Source of the DNA: an uncultured Paracoccus sp.
GTDB taxonomy: Bacteria; Pseudomonadota; Alphaproteobacteria; Rhodobacterales; Rhodobacteraceae
Reading direction: 5' to 3'
Assembly: GCF_945915435.1 (NCBI RefSeq)
Contig: NZ_CAMEFG010000002.1
Coordinates: 1 to 64,000 of the forward strand
DNA length: 64,000 bases
Numbering within the stretch: the first letter of the stretch is position 1; each line of letters begins with the position of its first letter. Both the position numbers and the translations under genes were made by a program. Below are positions 45,090 to 53,151 of the stretch, one piece after another. The notes beneath the pieces are model-generated. The model was not told where the DNA came from and did not search any database. It worked only from the letters and a program-made list of their open reading frames with translations.

Positions 45090-45925
45090 TGAACCGGCTG
45101 ACCTCCGCCACCCGCTCGTTGCTGCATATCCTGCTGATCGTGGTGCTCGTCATCTTTGGCGGTTTCCCGATCTACTGGATGGCCACGACCGCGCTTTCCA
45201 CCAATGCCGAGCTTTACAACACCGGACAGGTGCCCTGGCCGCAACTGTCGAACCTTCCCGCCGCAGCCGAGGAGCTGGCGAAACTTCCTCTTCTGCGCTG
45301 GCTGACCAATACCGGCATCGTGGCGGTCGGAACGACGCTTCTCAGCCTGATCCTCGGCTCGCTCGCGGGTTATGGGCTGAGCCGGTTCCGGTTTCATGGA
45401 AAGGGCATCATCGGCTTTCTGCTGTTCATGACGCAGGTCGTCCCCGAGGCGCTGATCCTCGTCCCGCTTTACGCGATGTTCATCAGCCTTGGGCTGCTCA
45501 ACAGCCTGACCGGGCTGGTGCTGGCCAATGTCGGCTTTTCGCTGCCCGTCGCGGCCTTCATCATCAAGGGCGCGATCGACGCGGTTCCCTATGAGATCGA
45601 GGAATCCGCCGCCGTGGACAACTGTCCCCGGATCAGCGTCCTGACCATGATCGTGCTGCCGATCATCGCGCCCTCGCTGGCGGCGGCGGCGGTGATCGCC
45701 TTCTTCGCGGGGTGGAACGAATACCTCTTTGCCGCGACCTTCCTGATGGACAGCAGCCTGTGGCCCGCAAGCGTCGGCCTTGCCTCGTTCATCGGCCAAT
45801 ATGAAACGCCGCTTTCCGCGGTGATGAGTTCGGCGCTGATCTTCAGCCTGCCCGCCGTCGTCTTCTTCCTGCTGATCCAGCGCAAGATCGTCGCGGGGAT
45901 CACCGCCGGCGCCGTGAAAGGATAA
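45089..45925 (+). CDS. Sugar-type ABC transporter permease (MalG/UgpE-like)
   Basis: A 278-residue permease, second half of the channel. It has the N-terminal helix LLIVVLVIFGGFPIYWMATT, the contact loop YEIEESAAVDNCPRISVLTM, and AFFAGWNEYLFAATFL typical of MalG-like proteins. The Gly of the usual EAAxxDGA loop is replaced (AAVDNCP), a mild departure. AGAAAGGA precedes the start. Confidence 0.92.
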   Translation: MNRLTSATRSLLHILLIVVLVIFGGFPIYWMATTALSTNAELYNTGQVPWPQLSNLPAAAEELAKLPLLRWLTNTGIVAVGTTLLSLILGSLAGYGLSRFRFHGKGIIGFLLFMTQVVPEALILVPLYAMFISLGLLNSLTGLVLANVGFSLPVAAFIIKGAIDAVPYEIEESAAVDNCPRISVLTMIVLPIIAPSLAAAAVIAFFAGWNEYLFAATFLMDSSLWPASVGLASFIGQYETPLSAVMSSALIFSLPAVVFFLLIQRKIVAGITAGAVKG

Positions 45926-45929
45926 TCAC

Positions 45930-47105
45930 ATGCCCCATATCCAGCTTGACCGCGTTCGCAAAAGCTTTGGCAACGCCCAGGTGATCCCACAATTCGACGC
46001 CGACATCGAGGATGGTGAATTCCTTGTCCTGCTGGGGCCGTCGGGCTGCGGGAAATCGACCCTGCTGCGCATGATCGCCGGGCTTAGCGACATCACCGGC
46101 GGGGCGCTGCGTTTCGACGGCACCGATGTCGGGACCTGGACACCCAGCCAGCGCGGCGTGGCCTTCGTCTTTCAGTCCTATGCGCTTTATCCGCATATGA
46201 CCGTGCGCGAGAATATCGCCTTTCCGCTGCTGATGGACCGCTTTCGCAAATGGCATCATATCCCCGTCGTCAGCAGTTTCGTGCGCTGGCGGATGATGAA
46301 CGAACCCGATATCGTCGAGCGGACCGACCGGATGGCCGAGCAACTGGAACTGACGGCCCTGATGGATCGCCGCCCGGCCCAACTGTCCGGCGGCCAGCGG
46401 CAGCGCGTGGCGCTGGCGCGTTCGCTGGTTCGCGATCCGTCGCTTTACCTGCTGGATGAGCCGCTCTCAAACCTTGACGCCAAGCTGCGCACCCAGATGC
46501 GGTCCGAGATATCGGCCCTGCACCAGCGGGTGCGCAAGACCTTCATCTACGTCACCCACGATCAGGTCGAGGCAATGACGATGGCCACCAAGATCATCGT
46601 GATGAACAAGGGCGAAATCCAGCAGGTAGGCACACCGGACGAAATCTATGAACGTCCTGCGAACACCTTCGTGGCGCGTTTCGTGGGCGCGCCGCCGATG
46701 AATCTGCTGAACGTCGGCATAGAAGACGGCCATCTTTCCCTTGAGGGTTGCCGCTGGCAGGCGGGCCATGCGTTGCCTTCCGAAAAGGATGCGATTCTTG
46801 GCATCCGGCCCGAGAATTTCCGGCTCATGCCGCAGGGCCAGGGTGATATCCCTGTCGAGATCGCGCTTGTCGAGCGGTTGGGGGCCGAGGTCATTCTGGG
46901 CTGCCGGGTCGTTTCCGAAGGGAACGTCTCTTCCGGCACGTTGTTGCGGCAGGATCTGCTTTTCGTGCGGCTGCCGGGGAATCCGGGCCTTTCCCACGGC
47001 GATCGGGTGGGGCTGAGTTACGATCCCTCGAAGATCAACTGGTATTCGCAGGCGACTGGCGTGGCAATCGACACGCCCGCGCAAGGCTTGCCGCAATCGG
47101 CATGA
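45930..47105 (+). CDS. Sugar-type ABC transporter ATPase (MalK/UgpC-like)
   Basis: A 391-residue ATPase. Walker A is GPSGCGKSTLLRMIAG, the signature LSGGQRQRVALAR, Walker B LYLLDEPLSNLDAKL, the switch His in VTHDQVEAMTMATK, then a C-terminal regulatory domain (from about 240). Between MTVRENIAFPLL and AEQLELT it carries about 34 residues, including FRKWHHIPVVSSFVRWRMMN, where relatives usually have about 15; this is a basic, aromatic insertion in the helical subdomain. It starts 4 bp after the permease stop. Confidence 0.92.
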   Translation: MPHIQLDRVRKSFGNAQVIPQFDADIEDGEFLVLLGPSGCGKSTLLRMIAGLSDITGGALRFDGTDVGTWTPSQRGVAFVFQSYALYPHMTVRENIAFPLLMDRFRKWHHIPVVSSFVRWRMMNEPDIVERTDRMAEQLELTALMDRRPAQLSGGQRQRVALARSLVRDPSLYLLDEPLSNLDAKLRTQMRSEISALHQRVRKTFIYVTHDQVEAMTMATKIIVMNKGEIQQVGTPDEIYERPANTFVARFVGAPPMNLLNVGIEDGHLSLEGCRWQAGHALPSEKDAILGIRPENFRLMPQGQGDIPVEIALVERLGAEVILGCRVVSEGNVSSGTLLRQDLLFVRLPGNPGLSHGDRVGLSYDPSKINWYSQATGVAIDTPAQGLPQSA

Positions 47106-47116
47106 AGGACAGGACC

Positions 47117-48025
47117 ATGACCGCTTTTCACGTTACCGCCACGGGCCACAGCCTGAACTATCTGCCGGAATATGTCGCGGTGGATCAGGGCTTCTTCGCA
47201 GATGAGGGGCTTGAGGTCACCGCCAGCGTGCCCCGCCCGTGGGATCGGGTGCTGGACGATCTGCGCGAGGGGACGGCCAGCGCCGCGCTTGGCGGGATCT
47301 GGGTGCCCTCGATGTATCGCGGCCGGGCCGATCACCTGGTGCCGTTCGCACAGATCGCGGCGCGCGCGCCCCTTGCCCTTGTCGGGCGCGAACGGGCCGA
47401 GGATTTCCACTGGCGGAACCTGCCGGGAAAGACCGTCCTGATGAAGGGAAGCAACGGCGCAAGCGTCGGCCTCTACCTCAAGATGCGGATGCGGGAAGAG
47501 GGGCTGGACCTCGCAGGCAGCGGGTTCATCCAGGACCTCGACGGGGCAATGCTGTCCCAGCTTTTTCTGGGCGGGATGGGGGACTACCTGGTGACCGACT
47601 ATCCCGGCGCGCTGAAACTGGCGGCCGGGGGGCGCTGCCATATCGTCCAGGCCTTTCCCGTCGAGGGCGGCCCGATCCCCTGGAGCGTCTATTACGCGCT
47701 TGGGCCGGCGGATGACGCGCGGTTGCAGCTTCAGACGGCATTCTGCCGGGCCTTGCAGCGCGGGATGGACTGGATCGCGTCCCGCGAACCCGAATCCTAT
47801 ATTGATTTTCTCACCCGCACCTTTCCCGCCCTGCCGCCCGAGGTTTTGTTGCAAGCCGCGCGAACCTATCGCGCGCATGGCATGTGGACGACCCCGAGGA
47901 TCGACCCCGAAGGCTATGAAAGATGGCAGCACGGCATCGCCGACGGGCATCTGATCGAGCAACCGATTCCCTACGAGGTTCTGAACGATTCCCGGCCCAC
48001 CGCACCGTCGAAACCCGCAGAATGA
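47117..48025 (+). CDS. NMT1/THI5-like periplasmic-binding-fold protein without signal peptide
   Basis: About 302 residues. It opens FHVTATGHSLNYLPEYVAVDQGFFADEGLEV, the standard first strand and helix of NMT1/SsuA-like binding proteins, yet there is no hydrophobic leader. LPGKTVLMKGSNGASVGLYL and DYLVTDYPGALKLA follow. Start at 47117 has AAGGA at good spacing; the ATG at 47102 overlaps the ATPase stop but lacks a site, and neither gives a signal peptide. It may be a cytoplasmic enzyme of this fold (4,5-dihydroxyphthalate decarboxylase is a known case) or a ligand carrier. It overlaps the racemase start. Confidence 0.8.
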   Translation: MTAFHVTATGHSLNYLPEYVAVDQGFFADEGLEVTASVPRPWDRVLDDLREGTASAALGGIWVPSMYRGRADHLVPFAQIAARAPLALVGRERAEDFHWRNLPGKTVLMKGSNGASVGLYLKMRMREEGLDLAGSGFIQDLDGAMLSQLFLGGMGDYLVTDYPGALKLAAGGRCHIVQAFPVEGGPIPWSVYYALGPADDARLQLQTAFCRALQRGMDWIASREPESYIDFLTRTFPALPPEVLLQAARTYRAHGMWTTPRIDPEGYERWQHGIADGHLIEQPIPYEVLNDSRPTAPSKPAE

Positions 48026-48741
48026 AGATCGCGGTCATCAATCCCAACACCACACAGGCGATGACCGGGATGATCGGCGCGGCGGCGCGGCGTGCTGCCG
48101 GGCCGGGAACCCGGATCCTGATCGACCAGTCGCCCGCAGGCCCGGCCGCCATCGAAGGTCCCTTCGACGGCGCGCTTTGCGTGCCGGGCCTGTTGCAGGC
48201 GATCCGAAAGGCGGAACAGGACGGGGCCGCCGCCCATGTCATCGCCTGTTTCGACGATACCGGCCTGGATGCCGCCCGCGCCATGTCCGCGCGCCCGGTG
48301 ATCGGGTTGGGCGAGGCGGCCCTGCACATGGCCAGCCTGCTTGCGCAGCGGTTTTGCGTGGTGACGACCCTTTCACGCTCGGTTCCGACCTTGCGGGCCA
48401 ACATCCTGCGCTATGGTTTCGACCGCCGCTGTCCGCAGGTGCTGGCCAGCGACATCCCGGTTCTGGATCTTCACCGTGCCGGAAGCGGTGCGAAGGAACG
48501 TATCGCTGAACTGATCGGCACCGGGTTGCGCAACGGGGCCGAGGCTGCGGTTCTCGGATGTGCGGGAATGGCCGATCTGGCGAACGAACTGACGCGGGAA
48601 TTGGGCGTCCCGGTCGTTGACGGCGTCGATGCTGCCGTCCGGCTGGCCGAAGCTCTTGCCGCATCAGGCCACCGCCCGTCCAAGATTGGGGGTTGGGCGT
48701 TGCCGTCGCGTATTGATGAGCTTCCACCTGTCGCGGGGTAG
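48022..48741 (+). CDS. Asp/Glu/hydantoin racemase-family protein
   Basis: A 239-residue protein starting MKIAVINPNTTQAMT, the family signature of hydantoin racemases (HyuE). The two catalytic Cys residues are present in VIACFDDTGLDAAR and VLGCAGMADLA. The enzyme interconverts enantiomers of 5-substituted hydantoins or Asp/Glu derivatives. The start overlaps the previous gene by ATGA. With a creatinase-like amidohydrolase at the head of the operon, a cyclic ureide or related nitrogen compound is a reasonable substrate guess. Confidence 0.9.
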   Translation: MKIAVINPNTTQAMTGMIGAAARRAAGPGTRILIDQSPAGPAAIEGPFDGALCVPGLLQAIRKAEQDGAAAHVIACFDDTGLDAARAMSARPVIGLGEAALHMASLLAQRFCVVTTLSRSVPTLRANILRYGFDRRCPQVLASDIPVLDLHRAGSGAKERIAELIGTGLRNGAEAAVLGCAGMADLANELTRELGVPVVDGVDAAVRLAEALAASGHRPSKIGGWALPSRIDELPPVAG

Positions 48742-48749
48742 CCTCTCCG

Positions 48750-49619
48750 TTACTCGCGGCGCGGAGTTGCGACCTGATCCATCAACTCGACATAGCGGTC
48801 TATGCGCTGGAAGCGGGCGACGCTTTCCTTTTCCTGGCGGGCGAAGATGTGCCAGCAGATATAGTCGATGATCGTCGTGGCTGCCGAAAGCGAGTTGAAC
48901 GGTGCAGGGGAATGGCAGCGGCAACGGATCACATGATCGGCCGTTCTGGCGCTTTCGGCTGCGCTGATATCGGTGATGAGCGTTACAACGGCGCCAGCGG
49001 ATCGTAGCTCGCTTATCAGGCGCGGAAGCAGTTTCGGCCGGCGCCGGAATGCGAACACCATGACCAGATCGCCCTTTCGCACGCCGGCCAGTTCATGCGC
49101 CATCGACGTGCCGGTCGCAGGCAGAACGCGAACGTCATCCTTGACCAGCCCGAAGTAATGCGCCGCATAATGGGCAAGGCCGAAGCCGTTGCGCAATCCG
49201 ATGATCCAGACCCGTTCCGCCGAAGTGCTTGCAGAGCATATCGCATCGAGCGTGGCCGCAGGAATGCCGTTCACCGTGGCATGGATATTGTTGATGGTGG
49301 ATTGGACCACCGTCGAAAGGGACAGCACACCCGGAGAGGTTTCCGGCTTGTCCAGAACGCCGCCCTGCGGTGAACCCCAATGCGTCGCTTCGCGGATCTG
49401 GCGCTTTGCCGCCGGATACGAGCTGTATCCAAGTGTGCGGATCAGCCGTGCGGCAGTGGCGGTGGACACCTGCGCCTCTCTGGCAAGTTCGGCGGCGGTA
49501 TAAAGCGCCAGATCCATCTGATGTTCCAGCATGACATCGGCAAGGCGCCGCTCTGCCGGCGACAGCGAGGCATAGGCAGCATAGATGCGCGCTTCGAGAG
49601 ATCGTGTCGAACTGTTCAT
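48750..49619 (-). CDS. MurR/RpiR-family regulator
   Basis: A 289-residue regulator. The N-terminal HTH_6 domain (about residues 1-80) includes LSPAERRLADVMLEHQMDLA and AREAQVSTATAARLIRTLGY. The C-terminal SIS domain has AERVWIIGLRNGFGLAHYAA, PATGTSMAHELAGVRKGD and VFAFRRRPK. SIS domains bind phosphorylated or amino sugars, though in nitrogen-catabolic clusters the ligand may differ. It converges on the racemase gene with only 8 bp between stops and is the likely regulator of the 41428-48741 operon or of the aminotransferase cluster. Confidence 0.92.
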   Translation of the reverse strand: MNSSTRSLEARIYAAYASLSPAERRLADVMLEHQMDLALYTAAELAREAQVSTATAARLIRTLGYSSYPAAKRQIREATHWGSPQGGVLDKPETSPGVLSLSTVVQSTINNIHATVNGIPAATLDAICSASTSAERVWIIGLRNGFGLAHYAAHYFGLVKDDVRVLPATGTSMAHELAGVRKGDLVMVFAFRRRPKLLPRLISELRSAGAVVTLITDISAAESARTADHVIRCRCHSPAPFNSLSAATTIIDYICWHIFARQEKESVARFQRIDRYVELMDQVATPRRE

Positions 49620-49706
49620 CTTGCGCTCGGTGGCTGGGGCGGAAATGACACCAGCCTAATGGACAGGGCACCATGCCTCCAGAGGAAAAGGCGGAAGGGG
49701 ATACCG

Positions 49707-49736
49707 TATATCGGGAAGGATTATATCGGGAAGGAT
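49707..49736. repeat. Perfect tandem repeat (2 x 15 bp) upstream of the RpiR gene
   Basis: The 15-base unit TATATCGGGAAGGAT occurs twice head-to-tail with no mismatch, 88-117 bp upstream of the RpiR start. Direct repeats of this size are typical operator half-sites. It could be the autoregulatory site. Confidence 0.75.
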
Positions 49737-49773
49737 TGGGCCTTTGTTGCCCCGTTGCGATCCGGCGGAACTG

Positions 49774-49821
49774 GATGGCGTTTGATGCCCTTGGGCCAGA
49801 CCGAACGGATCAAACGCCATC
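49774..49821. repeat. Long perfect inverted repeat downstream of the class III PLP gene
   Basis: GATGGCGTTTGAT (49774-49786) and its exact complement (49809-49821) are separated by 22 bases. It lies 56 bp beyond the stop of the minus-strand PLP gene. There is no T run, so it may be an mRNA-stabilising hairpin or a Rho-dependent end rather than an intrinsic terminator. Confidence 0.6.
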
Positions 49822-49876
49822 GGCAGGGATGTTCGGGGTCGATGGCGGCCTGAAGCTTTCGGACCGCCCCTTGTTG

Positions 49877-51223
49877 TCAGATCGCGGCCAGCGCATGTCG
49901 GGTTTCGGTCAGCAGCCGGTCCACGTCGCTTTCCGAGAACACCAGCGGCGGACGGATCTTCAGGATATTGGCGTGATGACCGGTGGCCGAGATCAGGACA
50001 CGCCGTTGCCGCAGACCGTCGACCACGGCCAGGGCTGTGGCCGAATCCGGTTCCTTGCTGTCGTGGTCCTTGACGAATTCGACCCCGATGTAGAGACCTG
50101 CGCCACGCACGTCCCCGATGCGTCCATCCTCTTGGGCGATCTTGCGCAGCCCCTCCTGGATCATGGTGCCGATACGCGCCGCGTTCTCTTGCAACCTGTC
50201 GTCGCGGATCACATCGAAGGTTGCCTTTGCCGCTGCGACAGCCACGGTGTTGCCGCCGAACGTGTTGAAATAGCGCATTTCGTTGCCGAAGCGCTCGATC
50301 ACCTCGCCGCGTATCGCGACCGCCGCGACGGGGAAACCATTCCCCATCGGCTTGCCCAAGGTAACGATGTCCGGCACCTGTCCATGACGCTGGAATCCCC
50401 AAAGCCGGTCGCCCGACCGTCCGAATCCCGCCTGCACCTCGTCGGCGATGACCACTCCGCCGGCGGCATGAACGACCTCGGTGATCTGCTGCAAGATGTC
50501 GGTCGGATGGGCATAGATGCCATCGGAAGAGAACAGGGAATCCGCGATGAAGGCGGCGATGCCTTCGCCGCGACGTTCCAACTCGTCGATTTCATGCTGG
50601 ACCTGACGGGCCAGTATGGCGCCGATCTCGGCCGGCTTCATGCGATAGGAATCTGGTGCGGATATACGGCGCACCCACTGCCCCAGCGGGCTTTTCTTGC
50701 CAAGCGAGGGCGACAGCCCCGCCGTCAGATGCGAGTTTCCGGTATAGGCCTCCGAGGTGATGACGATACCCTTCCGCCCGGTCTGATGCATGGCGATGCG
50801 CAATGCCAGATCGTTCGCCTCGGAGCCGGTGCAGGTGAACATGATGTGTTCGATCGGAGCGCCGAAACTGGGCACGATCTGTTCGGCGAATGCCAGAATG
50901 CCTTCCTGCACATAGCGGGTATGGGTGCAGAGCGTCTGCATCTGCCGATGCACGGCCTCGACCACCCGCGGGTTGCAATGGCCGACCGACACGACGTTGT
51001 TGTAGGCATCGAGATATTCATTCCCGTCGCGGTCCCACATTTTCGTGCCCAGCGCGAGGCTGATCTGAACCGGCTCGGCATACATCAGCCGATAGGCCGG
51101 ACCCAGCAGGCGGCGGCGCTGGCGGATCATGTCCTGCATCGCCGGATCAAGCCTGTCCATGTCGTCCGGGTCGAACCCGTTCACCATGCCGATATTGATA
51201 CGGGGCTTGTCATTGGCATTCAT
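49877..51223 (-). CDS. Class III PLP enzyme resembling amino-alcohol phosphate phospho-lyases
   Basis: A 448-residue fold-type I enzyme. It has NNVVSVGHCNPRVVEAV, TRYVQEGILAFAEQIV, TCTGSEANDLALRIA, VVIADEVQAGFGRSG and the PLP lysine in TLGKPMGNGFP. The RRRLLGPAYRLMYAEPVQI and YLDAYNNV...VGHC patterns resemble AGXT2L1/PHYKPL-type phospho-lyases (ethanolamine phosphate, 5-phosphohydroxylysine) more than ordinary omega-transaminases. The adjacent kinase, overlapping by ATGA, would make the phosphorylated substrate. An ordinary aminotransferase role cannot be ruled out. Start MNANDKPR has GGAGG 7 bases upstream. Confidence 0.85.
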   Translation of the reverse strand: MNANDKPRINIGMVNGFDPDDMDRLDPAMQDMIRQRRRLLGPAYRLMYAEPVQISLALGTKMWDRDGNEYLDAYNNVVSVGHCNPRVVEAVHRQMQTLCTHTRYVQEGILAFAEQIVPSFGAPIEHIMFTCTGSEANDLALRIAMHQTGRKGIVITSEAYTGNSHLTAGLSPSLGKKSPLGQWVRRISAPDSYRMKPAEIGAILARQVQHEIDELERRGEGIAAFIADSLFSSDGIYAHPTDILQQITEVVHAAGGVVIADEVQAGFGRSGDRLWGFQRHGQVPDIVTLGKPMGNGFPVAAVAIRGEVIERFGNEMRYFNTFGGNTVAVAAAKATFDVIRDDRLQENAARIGTMIQEGLRKIAQEDGRIGDVRGAGLYIGVEFVKDHDSKEPDSATALAVVDGLRQRRVLISATGHHANILKIRPPLVFSESDVDRLLTETRHALAAI

Positions 51224-52308
51224 ATCCGTGCCTCCTCTGTATTGCGGGCCGCCTCGCTTGCGGCGCTTGATGCGAATGTCTGGCTGATTTCGTCCGCTGG
51301 CAGGCTGAGAAACCGGCGCAGTTGGCCCCAACCCTGATGGGTGTTTCGCATGATATATGGCTCATTATCCGGAAACTGCCGGGCGCGCCATGTCGTGATC
51401 AATGCGCGCGCGATGACCCGAGCCATGATCAGATGGGGCAGAACCTCGATTTCCTCGGCGGTCAGGTCGGCCACGGCAAGATAACCGGCAAGCAGGTTGC
51501 GGCAGGGTTCAAACATTGCCGGTCCGCCTGCGGGGTCGAGTTGATTGAGCAGCGCCGTCGAAAGATCGACCACGATATAGGTGCGCACTGCATCGCCGAA
51601 ATCGATCACGCCGGTCACGAAAGCCGGACTGTTCCGGTCGACGACGATGTTGGAGCGGCTGAAATCGTTGTGCAGCACCTGACGGCGGCAGACCTTCAGC
51701 CTGCTCTCGATCTGGTTGAAGCGATCCAGTCCTTCGGCCAGCATGGCGCGGTGTCCGGGATCGGCCACGCCGTCCAGCAGAAAGGCAAGCTTCGGCAGGT
51801 GCTGAACATCCCATGCAATTTCCCGCTCGTCATGTGGATGAGAGAAGTCGGCCGTGGCAAGCCGCAACCGCGCCAGGGTGGCGCCGACCCTGGCCAATTC
51901 GTCGCCAGCCGGTTCGAGCCGGTCAAGCGGCATGCCCTCCAGATAGGTAAGCATCCGAACCATCCGTGACTGCCCATGACCATCCGCGATGGTGAAGAAA
52001 GACCGGCCATCACGGTTACCGATGATGCGGGGCACGGGCAGGTCGGGATCGGTCCTTGCCAGATGGTCCAGCAAGTCGGCTTGAAGCGCCAGTTCGTTCG
52101 GATCCTCGTCGGGATTCGAGAACTTGACGATGAACCGTTCCCGCGTGGGGGTGGTCAGCAGGAAGGTATCGTCCTTTTCGGTGTCCAGGCGCTTGAGAGT
52201 GCCGGCCACGTTATAATATGCCCCCAGCACCGTCAGCGCCTCGTCGGCAGGGATCGACCTGAACGGCGTTGCAAGGCCACCGGCGCGTAGAAGATTGGTC
52301 GAGGACAT
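51220..52308 (-). CDS. APH-fold kinase (hydroxylysine kinase/homoserine kinase II-like)
   Basis: A 362-residue aminoglycoside-phosphotransferase-fold kinase. The catalytic loop is HNDFSRSN, matching HxDxxxxN, and the metal-binding IDFGDAVRTYIVVDLSTALL follows. Near the N-terminus RERFIVKFSNPDEDPNELALQ holds the ATP-binding Lys. IDFGD followed by a Tyr/Val/Asp-rich helix resembles hydroxylysine kinase (HYKK) and related bacterial proteins. It overlaps the class III PLP gene by ATGA. Such pairs phosphorylate an amino alcohol and then remove phosphate and ammonia. The actual substrate is not shown by sequence. Confidence 0.87.
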   Translation of the reverse strand: MSSTNLLRAGGLATPFRSIPADEALTVLGAYYNVAGTLKRLDTEKDDTFLLTTPTRERFIVKFSNPDEDPNELALQADLLDHLARTDPDLPVPRIIGNRDGRSFFTIADGHGQSRMVRMLTYLEGMPLDRLEPAGDELARVGATLARLRLATADFSHPHDEREIAWDVQHLPKLAFLLDGVADPGHRAMLAEGLDRFNQIESRLKVCRRQVLHNDFSRSNIVVDRNSPAFVTGVIDFGDAVRTYIVVDLSTALLNQLDPAGGPAMFEPCRNLLAGYLAVADLTAEEIEVLPHLIMARVIARALITTWRARQFPDNEPYIMRNTHQGWGQLRRFLSLPADEISQTFASSAASEAARNTEEARI

Positions 52309-52359
52309 CGGATGCCTTTCAGATCGAGTGGAATAGGGCGGGATGCTCCCGCCCCTGCT

Positions 52360-53151
52360 TCATGCGTTGGGCTGACGTTGCGAGCTGTGCCACGGCAGGG
52401 CGACCCTCTCCATCACGTCGACGGCGTAGAACAGGATCGTGCCCATCACACCCAGCAGCACCAGTGAAACGAAGACCCGCGTGGTGTCGAACTGGCCCTG
52501 CGCGGTCAGGACCAGGAAGCCCAGTCCCCGGCCTCCGGCGACGAATTCCCCCACGATGGCGCCGACCAGCGCGAAGGAGATGCCGACCTTCATGCCCGAA
52601 AACAGCGAGGGCAGGGCGTTCGGCACCCGGATCTTGTAGATGATGTCGAATTTCGAGGCCCGCGTCGCCTTGGCAAGGTTCAGCATGTCCGGATCGACCG
52701 AGCGCAGGCCCAGCACCGTGTTGATCACGATGGGAAAGATCGCCAGCATGACCGCCACGGCCAGTTGCGACGCCATGCCGGTGCCCAGCCAGATCACGAA
52801 CAGCGGCGCCAGGGCGACCTTGGGCACCGAATTGACCGCGATGAGCAGGGTATAGACCGTGCGTTCGAGGAACTTCGACTGCACGATGCCCACGGCCATG
52901 ATCACCCCGAGCGCGACCGAAATGGCAAAGGCGATACCCGTCGTCGAAAGGGTATAAAGCATGTTGCGGATAAAGACCCAGGGGCTTTGCATGAAGGCCG
53001 CCCAGATGGCCGAAGGCGCGGGCAGGATGATGGCGGGGGGATTGAATATCCGCACTCCGACCTCCCACAGCGCGATCGTGCCGAGCAGCACCAGGACGAT
53101 ATCCAGCGAGCGATTGTCCCGCATCAGCTTTGCGGCGAAACTGTTTTTCAT
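52360..53151 (-). CDS. ABC transporter permease (SsuC/TauC-like)
   Basis: A 263-residue, six-helix permease of the nitrate/sulfonate/taurine type. It has the N-terminal LGTIALWEVGVRIFNPPAII, VNSVPKVALAPLFVIWLGTG and the ATPase-contact loop MLNLAKATRASKFDIIYKIR. It overlaps the ATPase gene by 4 bp. With the ATPase and binding protein it forms a complete importer, transcribed on the minus strand with the kinase and PLP genes. Confidence 0.92.
   Translation of the reverse strand: MKNSFAAKLMRDNRSLDIVLVLLGTIALWEVGVRIFNPPAIILPAPSAIWAAFMQSPWVFIRNMLYTLSTTGIAFAISVALGVIMAVGIVQSKFLERTVYTLLIAVNSVPKVALAPLFVIWLGTGMASQLAVAVMLAIFPIVINTVLGLRSVDPDMLNLAKATRASKFDIIYKIRVPNALPSLFSGMKVGISFALVGAIVGEFVAGGRGLGFLVLTAQGQFDTTRVFVSLVLLGVMGTILFYAVDVMERVALPWHSSQRQPNA

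Noticed and set aside
40965..48025. A thiamine link for the NMT1/THI5-like protein because thiC and its riboswitch lie upstream
   Set aside because: No second THI element precedes the M24 operon, the intervening 463 bp contain a new control region, and NMT1 is a broad fold used by many non-thiamine systems.
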